Assembly (NCBI RefSeq): GCF_022539505.1
Contig: NC_061511.1
Location: 36,466,620-36,530,619 of the forward strand
DNA from: Lolium rigidum
Lineage: Eukaryota > Streptophyta > Magnoliopsida > Poales > Poaceae
Reading direction: 5' to 3'
DNA length: 64,000 nucleotides
Shown here: piece after piece, positions 1 to 10,335 of the stretch
How the letters are laid out: the number at the start of each line of letters is the position of its first letter
How positions within the stretch are numbered: the stretch's first letter is position 1
The notes under the pieces: model-generated
The model's database searches: none
Told to the model about the DNA's origin: nothing
Seen by the model: the letters and a program-made list of their open reading frames with translations, nothing else
Made by a program: the position numbers and the translations under genes

Positions 1-439
1 GGCGGCGTCTCGCAAGGTTTTCCGTATCGTGGCTCTCGGTACCGGGGGTTTCGTCACGGAGGCTTTAAGTAGGCGGAAGGGCAAGTCAAGAGGCGGCACG
101 GGGGCCCACACCATAGGCCGGCGCGGCCGGGGGTGGGGCCGCGCCGCCCTAGGGTTTGGCCACCCCGTGGCCCCTCTTCGTCTCGTCTTCGGACTTCGGA
201 AGCTTCGTGGAAAAATAGGCCCCCGGGCTTTGATTTCGTCCAATTCCGAGAATATTTCCTTACTAGGATTTCTGAAACCAAAAACAGCGAGAAAACAACA
301 AGCGGCACTTCGGCATCTTGTTAATAGGTTAGTTCCAGAAAATGCACGAATATGACATAAAGTGTGCATAAAACATGTAGGTATCATCAATAATATGGCA
401 TAGAACATAAGAAATTATCGATACGTCGGAGACGTATCA
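1..439 (-). repeat. Partial 3' LTR of the minus-strand element
   Basis: This is the same sequence as the terminal 440 bases of the LTR at 3920-5520, ending in GACGTATCA at 439. In element orientation it is the first part of the 3' LTR; the remaining roughly 1.1 kb lies left of the window. Small indels relative to the other copy occur near 145 and 288. Open frames here are chance frames in GC-rich LTR sequence. Confidence 0.9.
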
Positions 440-475
440 AGCATCCCCAAGCTTAGTTCTGCTCGTCCCGAGCAG
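440..475 (-). other. Polypurine-tract region and adjacent hairpin
   Basis: On the minus strand CTAAGCTTGGGGATGC lies directly before the LTR start TTGATACG, the position expected for the polypurine tract that primes plus-strand DNA synthesis. Immediately next to it, 459-475 forms a perfect hairpin (CTGCTCG, loop TCC, CGAGCAG). The function of the hairpin is not known to me. Confidence 0.65.
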
Positions 476-3038
476 GTAAAACGATAACAAAGATAATTTC
501 GGAAGTGATATGCCATCATAACCTTGATCATACTATTTGTAAACATATGTAGTGGATGCAGCGATCAAAACAATGGTGATGACATGAGTAAACAAGTAAA
601 TCATAAAGCAAAGACTTTTCATGAATAGTACTTCAAGACAAGTATTAATAAGTCTTGCATAAGAGTTAACTCATAAAGCAATAAATCAAAGTAAAGGTAT
701 TGAAGCAACACAAAGGAAGATTAAGTTTCAGCGGTTGCTTTCAACTTGTAACATGTATATCTCATGGATAATAGTCAACATAGAGTAATATAACAAGTAC
801 AATATGCAAGTATGTAGGAATCAATGCACAGTTCACACAAGTGTTTGCTTCTTGAGGTGGAGAGAAATAGGTGAACTGACTCAACATTGAAAGTAAAAGA
901 ATGGTCCTCATAGAGGAAAAGCATCGATTGCTATATTTGTGCTAGAGCTTTGATTTTGAAAACATGAAACAATTTTGTCAACGGTAGTAATAAAGCATAT
1001 GCATCATGTAAATTATATCTTATAAGTTGCAAGCCTCATGCATAGTGTACCAATAGTGCCCGCACCTTGTCCTAATTAGCTTGGACTACCTGGATTATCA
1101 CCGCAATACATATGCTTTAACCAAGTTTCACAAAGGGGTACCTCTATGCCGCCTGTACAAAGGTCTAAGGAGAAAGCTCGCATTTGGATTTCTCGCTTTT
1201 GATTATTCTCAACTTAGACATCCATACCGGGACAACATAGACAACTGATAATGGACTCCTCTTTTAATGCTTTAAGCATTTGACAACAATTAATTCTTTT
1301 CTCATTAGAGATTTGAGGATGTTTGTCCAAAACTGAAACTTCCACCATGGATCATGGCTTTAGTTAGCGGCCCAATGTTCTTCTCTCACAATATGCATGC
1401 TCCAACCATGAAGGTGGTAGATCTCTCTTGCTTCAGACAAGACGTACATGCATAGCAACTCACATGATATTCAACAAAGAATAGTTGATGGCGTCCCCAG
1501 AAACATGGTTACCGCTCAACAAGCAACTTAATAAGAGATAAAGTGCATAAGTACATATTCAATACTACAATAGTTTTTAAGCTATTTGTCCCATGAGCTA
1601 TATATTGCAAAGGTGAATGATGGAATTTTAAAGGTAGCACTCAAGCAATTTACTTTGGAATGGCGGATAAATACCATGTAGTAGGTAGGTATGGTGGACA
1701 CAAATGGCATAGTGGTTGGCTCAAGTATTTTGGATGCATGAGAAGTATTCCCTCTCGATACAAGGTTTAGGCTAGCAAGGTTATTTGAAACAAACACAAG
1801 GATGAACGGTACAGCAAAACTCACATAAAAGACATATGGTAAACATTATAAGACTCCATACCGTCTTCCTTGTTGTTCAAAACTCAATACTAGATGTTAT
1901 CTAGACTCTAGAGAAACCAAATATGCAAGCCAAATTAGCAAGCTCTAAGTATTTCTTCATTAATGGGTGCAAGGTATATGATGCAAGAGCTTAAACATGA
2001 GCACAACAATTGCCAAGTATCAAATTATCCAAGACATTTTAGAGTTACTACATGTAGCATTTTCCAATTCCAACCATATAACAATTTAACGAAGGAGAAA
2101 CTTCGCCATGAATACTATGAGTAGAAACCCAGGACATACTTGTCCATATGCTACAGCGGAGCGTGTATCTCTCCCATAAATTGAATGCTAGGATCCATTT
2201 TATTCAAACAAAACAAAAAACAAAAACAAACCGACGCTCCAAGAAAAAGCACATAAGATGTGATGGAATAAAAATATAGTTTCAGGGGAGGAACCTGATA
2301 ATGTTGTCGATGAAGAAGGGGATGCCTTGGGCATCCCCAAGCTTAGACGCTTGAGTCTTCTTGATATATGCAGGGGTGAACCACCGGGTGCATCCCCAAG
2401 CTTAGAGCTTTCACTCTCCTTGATCATGTTGCATCATACTCCTCTCTTGATCCTTGAAAACTTCCTCCACACCAAACTCGAAACAACTCATTAGAGGGTT
2501 AGTGCACAATATAAATTGACATATTCAGAGGTGACACAATCATTCTTAACACTTCTGGACATTGCATAATGCTACTGGACATTAGTGGATCAAAGAAATT
2601 CATCCAACATAGCGAAAGAGGCAACGCGAAATAAAAGGCAGAATCTGTCAAAACAGAACAGTTCGTATTGACGAATTTTAAAATGGCACCAGACTTGCTC
2701 AAATGAAAATGCTCAAATTGAATGAAAGTTGCGTACATATCTGAGGATCACTCACGTAAATTGGCATAATTTTCTGAGTTACCTACAGAGAATTAGACCC
2801 AGATTCGTGACGAGCAAAGAAATCTGTTTCTGCGCAGTAATCCAAATCTAGTACTTACTTTTCTATCAACGGCTTAACTTGGCACAACAAAACAAAAAAC
2901 TAAGATAAGGAGAGGTTGCTACAGTAGTAAACAACTTCCAAGACACAAATATAAAACAAAGTACTGTAGTAAAAACATGGGTTGTCTCCCATAAGCGCTT
3001 TTCTTTAACGCCTTTTAGCTAGGCGCAGAAAGTGTATC
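476..3038 (-). other. Non-coding internal region of the LARD-like element
   Basis: This is AT-rich sequence with no credible coding frame. The tract GCATCCCCAAGCTTAG next to the LTR (441-456) recurs at 2331-2346 and 2390-2405. The first of these is part of a perfect hairpin at 2318-2338 (GGGGATGCC, loop TTG, GGCATCCCC). Long non-coding interiors are typical of large retrotransposon derivatives that depend on other elements. Confidence 0.6.
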
Positions 3039-3683
3039 TCAAGTGTTATCGAAGGGTGGTGCACCTACAGCAGGGTTTGGAGTTTTCTCAACCATGCATA
3101 ATATATTGGATACATAAGTTTCAGCGTCTCCCTTTTCATTAGTCTTGGGCTTGCTACTCTCATCGAACAAATTTTCAGGAACAAGCCAAGCATAGTTATT
3201 TTCTAGTGCATCATTCATAGCTAGGAGTTTACATGGTATTGGTGCTTTGATCTCCCCACCATCATTAATATTATTAGTGTATCTTATTCTATCCATATCC
3301 ATTTTTTCAAGGAGACCAACAAAATTAGTATGAGAACCAAGCATATTAAATTTAGCGAAGACTTTTCTAGCCTCTCTTGCTAGACCACCAAATTCTCTAA
3401 GAAGGGTTTCTAAAACAAAATCTTTCTTTTCCCCCTCTTCCATATCACCAAGTGTAAGAATCATGTGTTGGATTATAGGATTGAGATTAACAAATTTAGT
3501 TTCCAACTGGCGAACTAAAGCAGCAGCAGCAATTTCATAGGTGGGAGCAAGGTCTACCAAGTGTCTATCTTCGAAATCTTCAACGGTACTAACATGGGTG
3601 AAAAATTCTTCTATATTGTTCCTCCCAATTATAGACCCTTGTCCTACCGGTATGTTCTTTGCGGTAAAATCAAAAGGAAACAT
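3039..3683 (-). CDS. Gag-like hypothetical protein of the non-autonomous retrotransposon, 214 aa
   Basis: An uninterrupted 214-codon frame starts at MFPFDFTAKN and ends at PFDNT. It lies about 210 bases downstream of the primer-binding site, where gag is expected. It is mostly helical by composition, with a run LVRQLETKFVNLNPIIQHMI, and has no zinc knuckle, protease or polymerase motif. Proteins of this kind are common in grass non-autonomous LTR elements and are usually annotated hypothetical. It is the only long frame in the element; whether it is made or helps packaging is unknown. Confidence 0.6.
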   Translation of the reverse strand: MFPFDFTAKNIPVGQGSIIGRNNIEEFFTHVSTVEDFEDRHLVDLAPTYEIAAAALVRQLETKFVNLNPIIQHMILTLGDMEEGEKKDFVLETLLREFGGLAREARKVFAKFNMLGSHTNFVGLLEKMDMDRIRYTNNINDGGEIKAPIPCKLLAMNDALENNYAWLVPENLFDESSKPKTNEKGDAETYVSNILCMVEKTPNPAVGAPPFDNT

Positions 3684-3890
3684 GATGAATCAAGTAAAGT
3701 AAATGCAAGTAAACTAATTTTTTTGTGTTTTTGATATAGCAAACGAGACAGCAAATAAAGTAAAGCTAGCAACTAATTTTTTTGTGTTTTGATATAATGC
3801 AGCAAACAAAGTAGTAAATAAAATAAAGCAAGACAAAAACAAAGTAAAGAGATTGAGAAGTGGAGACTCCCCTTGCAGCGTGTCTTGATC

Positions 3891-3908
3891 TCCCCGGCAA
3901 CGGCGCCA
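3891..3908 (-). other. Primer-binding site
   Basis: The minus strand reads TGGCGCCGTTGCCGGGGA 11 bases inside the LTR end (3920). This is the primer-site sequence widespread in grass Gypsy-type elements. It fixes the element's orientation and the inner boundary of the LTR. Confidence 0.8.
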
Positions 3909-3919
3909 GAAAATATGCT

Positions 3920-5520
3920 TGATGGCGTGTATTTCACAAGTTCGTTGGGCAACCCCAAGAGGAAGGTATGATGCGCACAGCAGCAAGTTTTCCCTCAGAA
4001 AGAAACCAAGGTTTATCGAACCAGGAGGAGCCAAGAAGCACGTTGAAGGTTGATGGCGGCGGGATGTAGTGCGGCGCAACACCGGAGATTCCGGCGCCAA
4101 CGTGGAACCCGCACAACACAACCAAAGTACTTTGCCCCAACGAAACAGTTGAGGTTGTCAATCTCACCGGCTTGCTGTAACAAAGGATTAACCGTATTGT
4201 GTGGAAGATGATTGTTTGCGAGAGAAAATAGTAAAAACAAGTATTGCAGCGAGATTTGTATTTCAGTATTAAAGAATGGACCGGGGTCCACAGTTCACTA
4301 GAGGTGTCTCTCCCATAAGATAAAAGCATGTTGGGTGAACAAATTACAATACGGGCAATTGACAAATAGAGAGGGCATAACAATGCACATACATGACATG
4401 ATAAGTATAGTGAGATTTAATTGGGCATTACGACAAAGTACATAGACCGCCATCCAACCGCATCTATGCCTAAAAAGTCCACCTTCAGAGTTATCATCCG
4501 AACCCCTCCGGTATTAAGTTGCTAACAACGGACAATTGCATTAAGTATGGTGCGTAATGTAATCAACAACTACATCCTCGGACATAGCGCCAATGTTTTA
4601 TCCCTAGTGGCAACAAGCACAACACAACCTTAGAACTTTCTCATCACTCGTCCCGTGTGTCAATGCGGGCATGAACCCACTATCGAGCATAAATACTCCC
4701 TCTTGGAGTTAAAAGTAAAAACTTGGCCGAGCCTCTACTAGAAACGGAGAGCATGCAAGATCATAAACAACACATGTATAATAACTTGATAATTAACATG
4801 ACATAGTATTCTCTATCCATCGGATCCCGACAAACACAACATATAGAATTACAGATAGATGATCTTGATCATGTTAGGAAGCTCACAAGATCCAACAATG
4901 AAGCACAATGAGGAGAAGACAACCATCTAGCTACCGCTATGGACCCATAGTCCAGGGGTGAACTACTCACTCATCACTCCGGAGGCGACCATGGCGGTGT
5001 AGAGTCCTCCGGGAGATGATTCCCCTCTCCGGCAGGGTGCCGGAGGCGATCTCCTGGATCCCCCGAGATGGGATCGGCGGCGGCGGCATCTCAGTAAGGT
5101 TTTCCGTATCGTGGCTCTCGGTACTGGGGGTTTCGTCACGGAGGCTTTAAGTAGGCGGAAGGGCAAGTCAAGAGGCGGCACGGGGGCCCACACCATAGGC
5201 CGGCGCGGCCGGGGTGGGGCCGCGCCGCCCTAGGGTTTGGCCACCCCGTGGCCCCTCTTCGTCTCGTCTTCGGACTTCCGGAAGCTTCGTGGAAAAATAG
5301 GCCCCCGGGCTTTGATTTCGTCCAATTCCGAGAATATTTCCTTACTAGGATTTCTGAAACCAAAAACAGCAGAAAACAGCAATCGGCACTTCGGCATCTT
5401 GTTAATAGGTTAGTTCCAGAAAATGCACGAATATGACATAAAGTGTGCATAAAACATGTAGGTATCATCAATAATATGGCATAGAACATAAGAAATTATC
5501 GATACGTCGGAGACGTATCA
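3920..5520 (-). repeat. Complete 5' LTR (about 1.6 kb)
   Basis: On the plus strand it begins TGATGGCGTG and ends GACGTATCA, giving canonical TG...CA ends. The outer 440 bases match 1-439. The inner end abuts the primer-binding site. It is GC-rich toward 5000-5260. No open frame in it looks like a gene. Confidence 0.85.
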
Positions 5521-5899
5521 AGCCGCTCTCTGGAATTAGTTTGGACGGCTGTGATCGCATCGAGGTGACAAAAAACGGGGTGAGGCTAGTCTTATCCACC
5601 GGCCTGATAGAGTAGCAAGAGCAACATCCATCGACATACGTGGCAAGGCCGATCCCTACGATCGGCCCCAAAAAATAAAAAGCAAGGATCTCACTCCAAA
5701 CATGTCACGTAGTCGTGGTAGGAAGACTCCCTCCTGTAAGGGAGCACATACAAGTTGTAAACCTTCATCGAGCAATTCAATCAACATGGAGGCCGATTCC
5801 AGCAATCGGCCAAAATTATCCTCACCATACGTTCTGCCTGTGTTCAACATCGATCTAACAGGCGACGGAAAGGTAGGATATGGGTTTACGTCAGCTGAT

Positions 5900-7385
5900 G
5901 AGCTAGAAGAGATCGACATTGGTCCTGGGGGATAAGCCACGACCAACATTTATCAGCAAAAAGTTAGATCCGCATCTGAGGGGCCTGATGATAACTTTGT
6001 TGAAAGAATACCCATATTGTTTTGCCTGGGATTATACAGAGATGCCCGGGCTAGACAGGAGCATCATTGAGCATCGGCTACCTCTTAAGAAAGGATTTCG
6101 GCCGTTCCGAAGAACGAGCACGGCAGATGAAGGCCGAAATTCTAGAAGAAGTCAAAAAGGAGATTGAGAAGATGTTGAGCGCCGGGTTCATCAGGCCATG
6201 CAGGTATGCTGAGTGGATATCTAGCATCGTACCTGTGGAGAAGAAGGACGGCCGATGGCGCGTCGCCATAGATTTTCGCGATCTCAACTGAGCCACTCCG
6301 AAGGATGAGTACCCTATGCCGGTAGCTGAGACGTTGATCAATGCAGTGGCTGGTCATAAGGTTTTAAGCTTCATGGATGGCAATGCCGGTCACAACCAGA
6401 TTTTCATGGCTCCAGAAGATATACACAAGACGGCCTTCAGAGTACCAGGTTCGGTGGGCTTTTTCGAGTATGTGGTCATGACATTTGGGTTGAAGAGTGC
6501 CGGTGCAACGTACCAACGAGCCATGAATTACATCTTTCATGATCTGATCGGCAAGTTGGTAGAGATCTACATTGATGACGTGGTGGTCAAGTTTGTCTCA
6601 GTGGAAGGACACCTGGAGGATTTGCGACGCATCCTGGACCGAACTAGAAAGTTCGGACTTAGAATGAATCCAAGGAAGTGTGCTTTTGGTGTGACGGCCG
6701 GTCAATTCCTGGGCTTCCTAGTTCATGAACGTGGAATTGAGATCGGCTCTGAAAAGTCAAGAGGCAAGTGCGAACAATGACGCCACCTACCACCAAGAAG
6801 GAACTCCAAAGTCTCATCGGCAAAATCAATTTCGTCGAAGGTTCATCTCTAATCCGTCAGGACGAATTGAGCCGTTCATGGGATTGGTAAAAATCAAACC
6901 TGATGAGGAGTTTCACTGGGGGGCAGAGCAACAGCGAGCGTTTGATGAGATTAAAGAGTATCTAACGAAGCCGCCCGTGTTGGTTCCGCCCCAGCAAGAC
7001 AGGCCATTCTATATTTACCTGTCAGTAGCCGATACTTCTATCGCCTCAGTGGTAGTGCAAATCTATGATGGCATGGAAAGAGTTGCTTTCTACCTCAGCA
7101 GAAGGATGTTGGATGCGGAAACGAGGTACCCGGAGATCGAGAAGTTGTGCCTCGCCTATTTTTTACCCGCACCAAGCTTCGTCACATCTTTCTGACGGCA
7201 GAAATCGTCATCATTTGCAAATCAGACGTCATCAAGCACATGCTGTCGGCTCCTGTTTTGAAAGGCCGACTCGGTAAATGGATGTTTGCATTATCGGAAT
7301 TGGATCTCCGGTATCAACCTGCGAAAGCGCTAAAGGACAGGCCCCGGCCGATCCGATCGCCGAGCGAATCAACACTAATATAGCA
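5900..7385 (+). pseudogene. Gypsy pol: reverse transcriptase and RT-linked RNase H (broken)
   Basis: RT starts around the KEYPYCFAWDYTEMPGLD segment (about 5995-6060), continues through VPVEKKDGRWRVAIDFRDLN (6232-6291), and carries the catalytic YIDDVVVK motif near 6570-6590. RNase H/thumb follows with FHWGAEQQRAFDEIKEYL (6910-6960), LSVADTSIASVVV (near 7020) and LGKWMFALSELDLRYQ (near 7270). Breaks: a frameshift near 6110, a TGA stop directly after DFRDLN (6289-6291 region), and further shifts near 6765 and 7165. The stop may derive from CGA to TGA, since related elements have arginine or a similar residue there; that is inference. Confidence 0.85.
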
Positions 7386-7389
7386 AGCA

Positions 7390-7790
7390 CTGTCTATACG
7401 TGCATGGGCCATGTTCTTCGATGGATCAGTTTGCGATGATGGTTGCGGCATCGGCATCCTACTCGTGTCGCCCCGGGGGGCAACCTACACCTTCTCCATT
7501 AGGCTATCTACCCCTTGCACCAATAATGTTGCTGAGTATGAAGAAGTACGTAAGGGGATGGAGTTGCTAATTCAAGCCGGGCAAGGCAAGTGGAACTCTT
7601 TGGAGACTCAAAGTTGGTGATCTCCCAGCTCACGGATGAATACAAGTGTGAGAGCAAGTCGCTCTTCCCATTATGGATGCATTGCCGCGAGCTGATGACA
7701 CAGTTTAGGTACATAAACTTCAATTGGGTCCCGAGGTCGCAGAACACGGAGGCGAACGATCTCGCACGTATGGCGTCGAGGCTATAAGGA
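7390..7790 (+). pseudogene. Second (archaeal-type) RNase H domain of Tat pol
   Basis: MFFDGSVCDDGCGIGILLVS (from 7411), NNVAEYE (near 7530), GDSKLVISQL (near 7600) and a C-terminal RSQNTEANDLARMAS block (near 7735-7780) are the D, E, D and D blocks of an RNase HI domain separate from the RT-linked one. A frameshift at about 7600 splits it into two frames. This domain is the main reason to place the element in the Tat lineage. Confidence 0.85.
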
Positions 7791-9099
7791 GACAAGTGGA
7801 AGGAGCCGATGTCCGGATACATTTCATGGAGCCGGATGATTGGAGAGCCGATATCTTCAATTACTTGAAAGATCCGGCTCGGGGGGCACCTAAACGGATA
7901 AGATACAAGGCCATGAAGTATGTTCTTATTGGAGATGACATGTTCTATAGGACCTTGGAAGGGTTACTTCTCAAATGTTTGGGAACAGCCGAGGCAAATC
8001 GGCTCTTACACGAGGTACATGAAGGCGCCTGTGGGACTCATCAATCGGCTCATAAGATGAAGTGGTTGATCAGGCAATCATGGTTTTATTGGCCCACCAT
8101 GCTTGAGGACTGTTTCAATTACTATAAAGGGTGTCAAGCATGTCAGAAGTTTGGGAGAATTCAGATGGTACCCGCATCAGCAATGAACCCCATCATCAAA
8201 CCGTGGCCATTTCGAGGATGGGGCATGGACATGATCGGCAAAATCCATCCTGCATCGAGCAAAGGCCACGAGTGGATCTTGGCCATTACAGATTATTTCA
8301 CTAAATGGGTGGAGGCCGTCCCTATGAAGTCTGTGGCATCGAAGGACGTTATCGGCTTCGTAAAAGAGCATGTCATCCACAGATTTGGGATTCCCGGACC
8401 ATCACGACCGATGGAGGTTCGGTTTTCGTTTCTCGCGAGTTCAGAGATTTCTGCGAGGGCATGGGAATTAAGTTGATCCGATCATCCCCATACTATGCTC
8501 AAGCAAATGGGCTGGCTGAAGCGTCCAACAAAAGCCTTATCAAGCTGATTAAGAGAAAAATCGACGAGTACCCTAGGCGTTGGCACGAGGTTTTGTCGGA
8601 GGCTTTATGGGCTTATCGCATGTCATGTCATGGGGCAGTAAAGACCTCGCCGTACCATCTGGTCTATGGACAAGAAGCCGTGTTACCCTGGGAGATCACG
8701 GCTGGGTCGAGACGTGTCACGTTTCAGAATGACTTGACAACTGAAGAGTATGCAGCCCTGATGAGTGATAGCGTTGAGGATCTGACGGAACTTAGACTTT
8801 GGTCACTTGAGAAAATTAAGGAGAACAAGGCCAAGTTAGCTCGTGCATATAATAAGAAGGTGAAGCCAAAGGAGTTCCATGTTGGTGACCTGGTATGGGA
8901 AGCTGTGTTGCCGTTGGGGACTAAGGACAAGGCGTATGGTAAATGGTCTCCAAATTGGCACGGGCCGTACAGGGTTGACCAGGTCCTAAAGGGCAATGCA
9001 TACATGCTCGAGCAGTTGGATGGTGTGAAGTTCCCAGTGGCCGTCAATGGCCAGCATCTCAAGAAGTATTTCCCAAGTATGTGGGATGATGGGCAGTGA
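7791..9099 (+). pseudogene. Gypsy integrase (one frameshift)
   Basis: N-terminal HHCC zinc finger: HEVHEGACGTHQ ... YKGCQACQKFG (about 8008-8155). Catalytic core: WGMDMIGKI (first Asp, near 8220), TTDGGSVF (second Asp, near 8405), GLAEASNKSL (catalytic Glu, near 8510). C-terminal part: FHVGDLVW, WHGPYRV and NGQHLKKYF, ending at TGA 9097-9099. A small deletion near 8398, just before the second Asp, shifts the frame, so two frames (to 8476 and from 8305) must be read together. Otherwise the domain is well preserved. Confidence 0.9.
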
Positions 9100-9540
9100 A
9101 ATACGGGGGCCGATTTTAAATCGGCCAGTAAATTTTTTTTTACATCAACGTGAGCAGTGGAATATGGGGGTCGATGTATGCAATCGGCCGATAAAAAAAT
9201 CTAAACAAAAGCATAGCCGATGCACTGACCATCGACTTTAGAGCTGAAAAGCTGATGCGGAGCCATCGACTATAGAGGAACAACTGTTCTTTCAGGTCAC
9301 CATTCAATTTTACATTCGATTGTGGGACTGGCCTTGTTGGCGTTTTGGGCAAAGACCGATGTATTGCCATCGGCTTCTCGAGCAATGATTTATTTTGATA
9401 ATCGAAAGAATTAAGCATGGAATCCTTCTTCATTGATTTAAAAAGGGGATTTTTTACAAGGAGGAGCCGATTGCTCAGGAACGGAGGAACAAAAGGAGGA
9501 CAGATTGCTACTACTAGTCCTATGCTAAGTGGTCCCTACT
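9100..9540 (+). other. Non-coding 3' region of Tat copy 1 with inverted GCCGAT motifs
   Basis: No gene is present on either strand. The region is studded with ATCGGC/GCCGAT words. They include a perfect palindrome-like hairpin at 9108-9126 (GGCCGATTT, T, AAATCGGCC) and another at 9356-9373 (CCGATG, six-base loop, CATCGG). Confidence 0.6.
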
Positions 9541-10182
9541 CTAAGGATTGTCGCTATCCTCATCGTCGCCGTTGTAGCCGCCGCCGGTGCTGCTGCTGGC
9601 GAGCTCCTCGTCGCTACTGCCGTATCCCTCAATAGGGGCTTCTTCCTCCTCATCATCGCCGTCTTCGTCGTCATCTGACCAGGCCCAGCCGCGGAAGCGT
9701 TTCGCCGGCGGCTCGTCGGAGGAGGTGTCGTCCCCCTCTTCCTCCTCGTTGGAGGAGGCGTTGTCCTCTTCGTCCTCCTCTTCTTCCTCTTCGTCGGAGG
9801 GGGTGAAGTTACCCCAGGAGAGGAGGTCATCGTCACTCTCTGCCTCCAGTTCCCCGTCGATGAGGAACCGGAGGTCGTCCTCCCCATCGGTCAGGGGTAA
9901 ATCACCGTCTGACCCTACGAGGGCCTCGGGTGGGCCATCGGGCACGAAATCAAAGTCCCACTCCGGCTCATCCCATTGGTTGTGCTCTGGCATCGGCTCA
10001 CTTGAGGAAGAAGATTGGAAGGAGAGAGCCGATGCAGCAGAGGAGGAGGATGAGTCCATGGTGGAGGAGGGCTTTTCGGTGGCTAGTGCCGAGCAAGGGG
10101 ATGAAGAAGCGAGTTGCTCGACGCGGTTAAATAAAAGGGGATATAGTGGAGATTTAATGCTTGTGGCGGTTTCCGAGGACAT
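9541..10182 (-). CDS. Antisense acidic ORF of the Tat element, 213 aa
   Basis: An intact 213-codon frame runs opposite to pol, between integrase and the 3' LTR. It starts MSSETATSIKSPLYP, has a serine-rich stretch (about residues 42-60), then a strongly acidic half with poly-Glu/Asp runs. In the middle of the acid there is a basic PPAKRFRGW patch that could serve in nuclear import. There is no recognisable enzyme domain. Extra antisense ORFs at this position are known in Retand, Grande and RIRE2-like Tat elements, with unknown function. It is notable that this frame is intact while pol in the same copy has several breaks. Low-complexity acidic proteins can stay open by chance, so selection is only a possibility. 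Confidence 0.65.
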   Translation of the reverse strand: MSSETATSIKSPLYPLLFNRVEQLASSSPCSALATEKPSSTMDSSSSSAASALSFQSSSSSEPMPEHNQWDEPEWDFDFVPDGPPEALVGSDGDLPLTDGEDDLRFLIDGELEAESDDDLLSWGNFTPSDEEEEEEDEEDNASSNEEEEGDDTSSDEPPAKRFRGWAWSDDDEDGDDEEEEAPIEGYGSSDEELASSSTGGGYNGDDEDSDNP

Positions 10183-10335
10183 GGTGCCGAATCTGTCAAA
10201 TCGTGCGGAGGAAGCCGAGAAGGCAAGGCATCATGATGAAAGATTCTAGCGACGGTTACGCTCTGCCACGACGTGACCCTACGAGCGAGAAAAAGCGAGT
10301 GGTTTTCAAATTATCATTGCCAAAACCGGGGGGCA
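10183..10335 (+). other. Polypurine tract and spacer before the Tat LTR
   Basis: Sequence between the antisense ORF start and the LTR. CAAAACCGGGGGGCA (10321-10335) sits directly before the LTR start TGTGTT and fits a polypurine tract. It would be the upstream region of the antisense ORF if that ORF has its own promoter; I see no clear TATA box on the minus strand here. Confidence 0.6.

Larger units (their letters stand above)
1..5520 (-). mobile_element. Non-autonomous LTR retrotransposon (LARD-like), left end cut by window
   Basis: Bases 1-439 and about 5080-5520 are near-identical direct copies, both ending GACGTATCA, so they are parts of two LTRs. On the minus strand the element reads LTR (5520 to 3920), primer-binding site (3908-3891), one gag-like ORF (3683-3039), a long non-coding part, a polypurine-like tract next to 440, then the second LTR, which runs off the window. 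No protease, reverse transcriptase or integrase is readable, so mobility would need proteins from another element. The two LTRs differ at only about ten places by eye over the shared 440 bases, suggesting a fairly young insertion. The right flank (5521 on) is the interrupted pol of a Tat Gypsy element; the intact version near 14690 shows the target. The family looks like a common Triticeae Gypsy-type LTR, but I do not name it. Confidence 0.85.
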
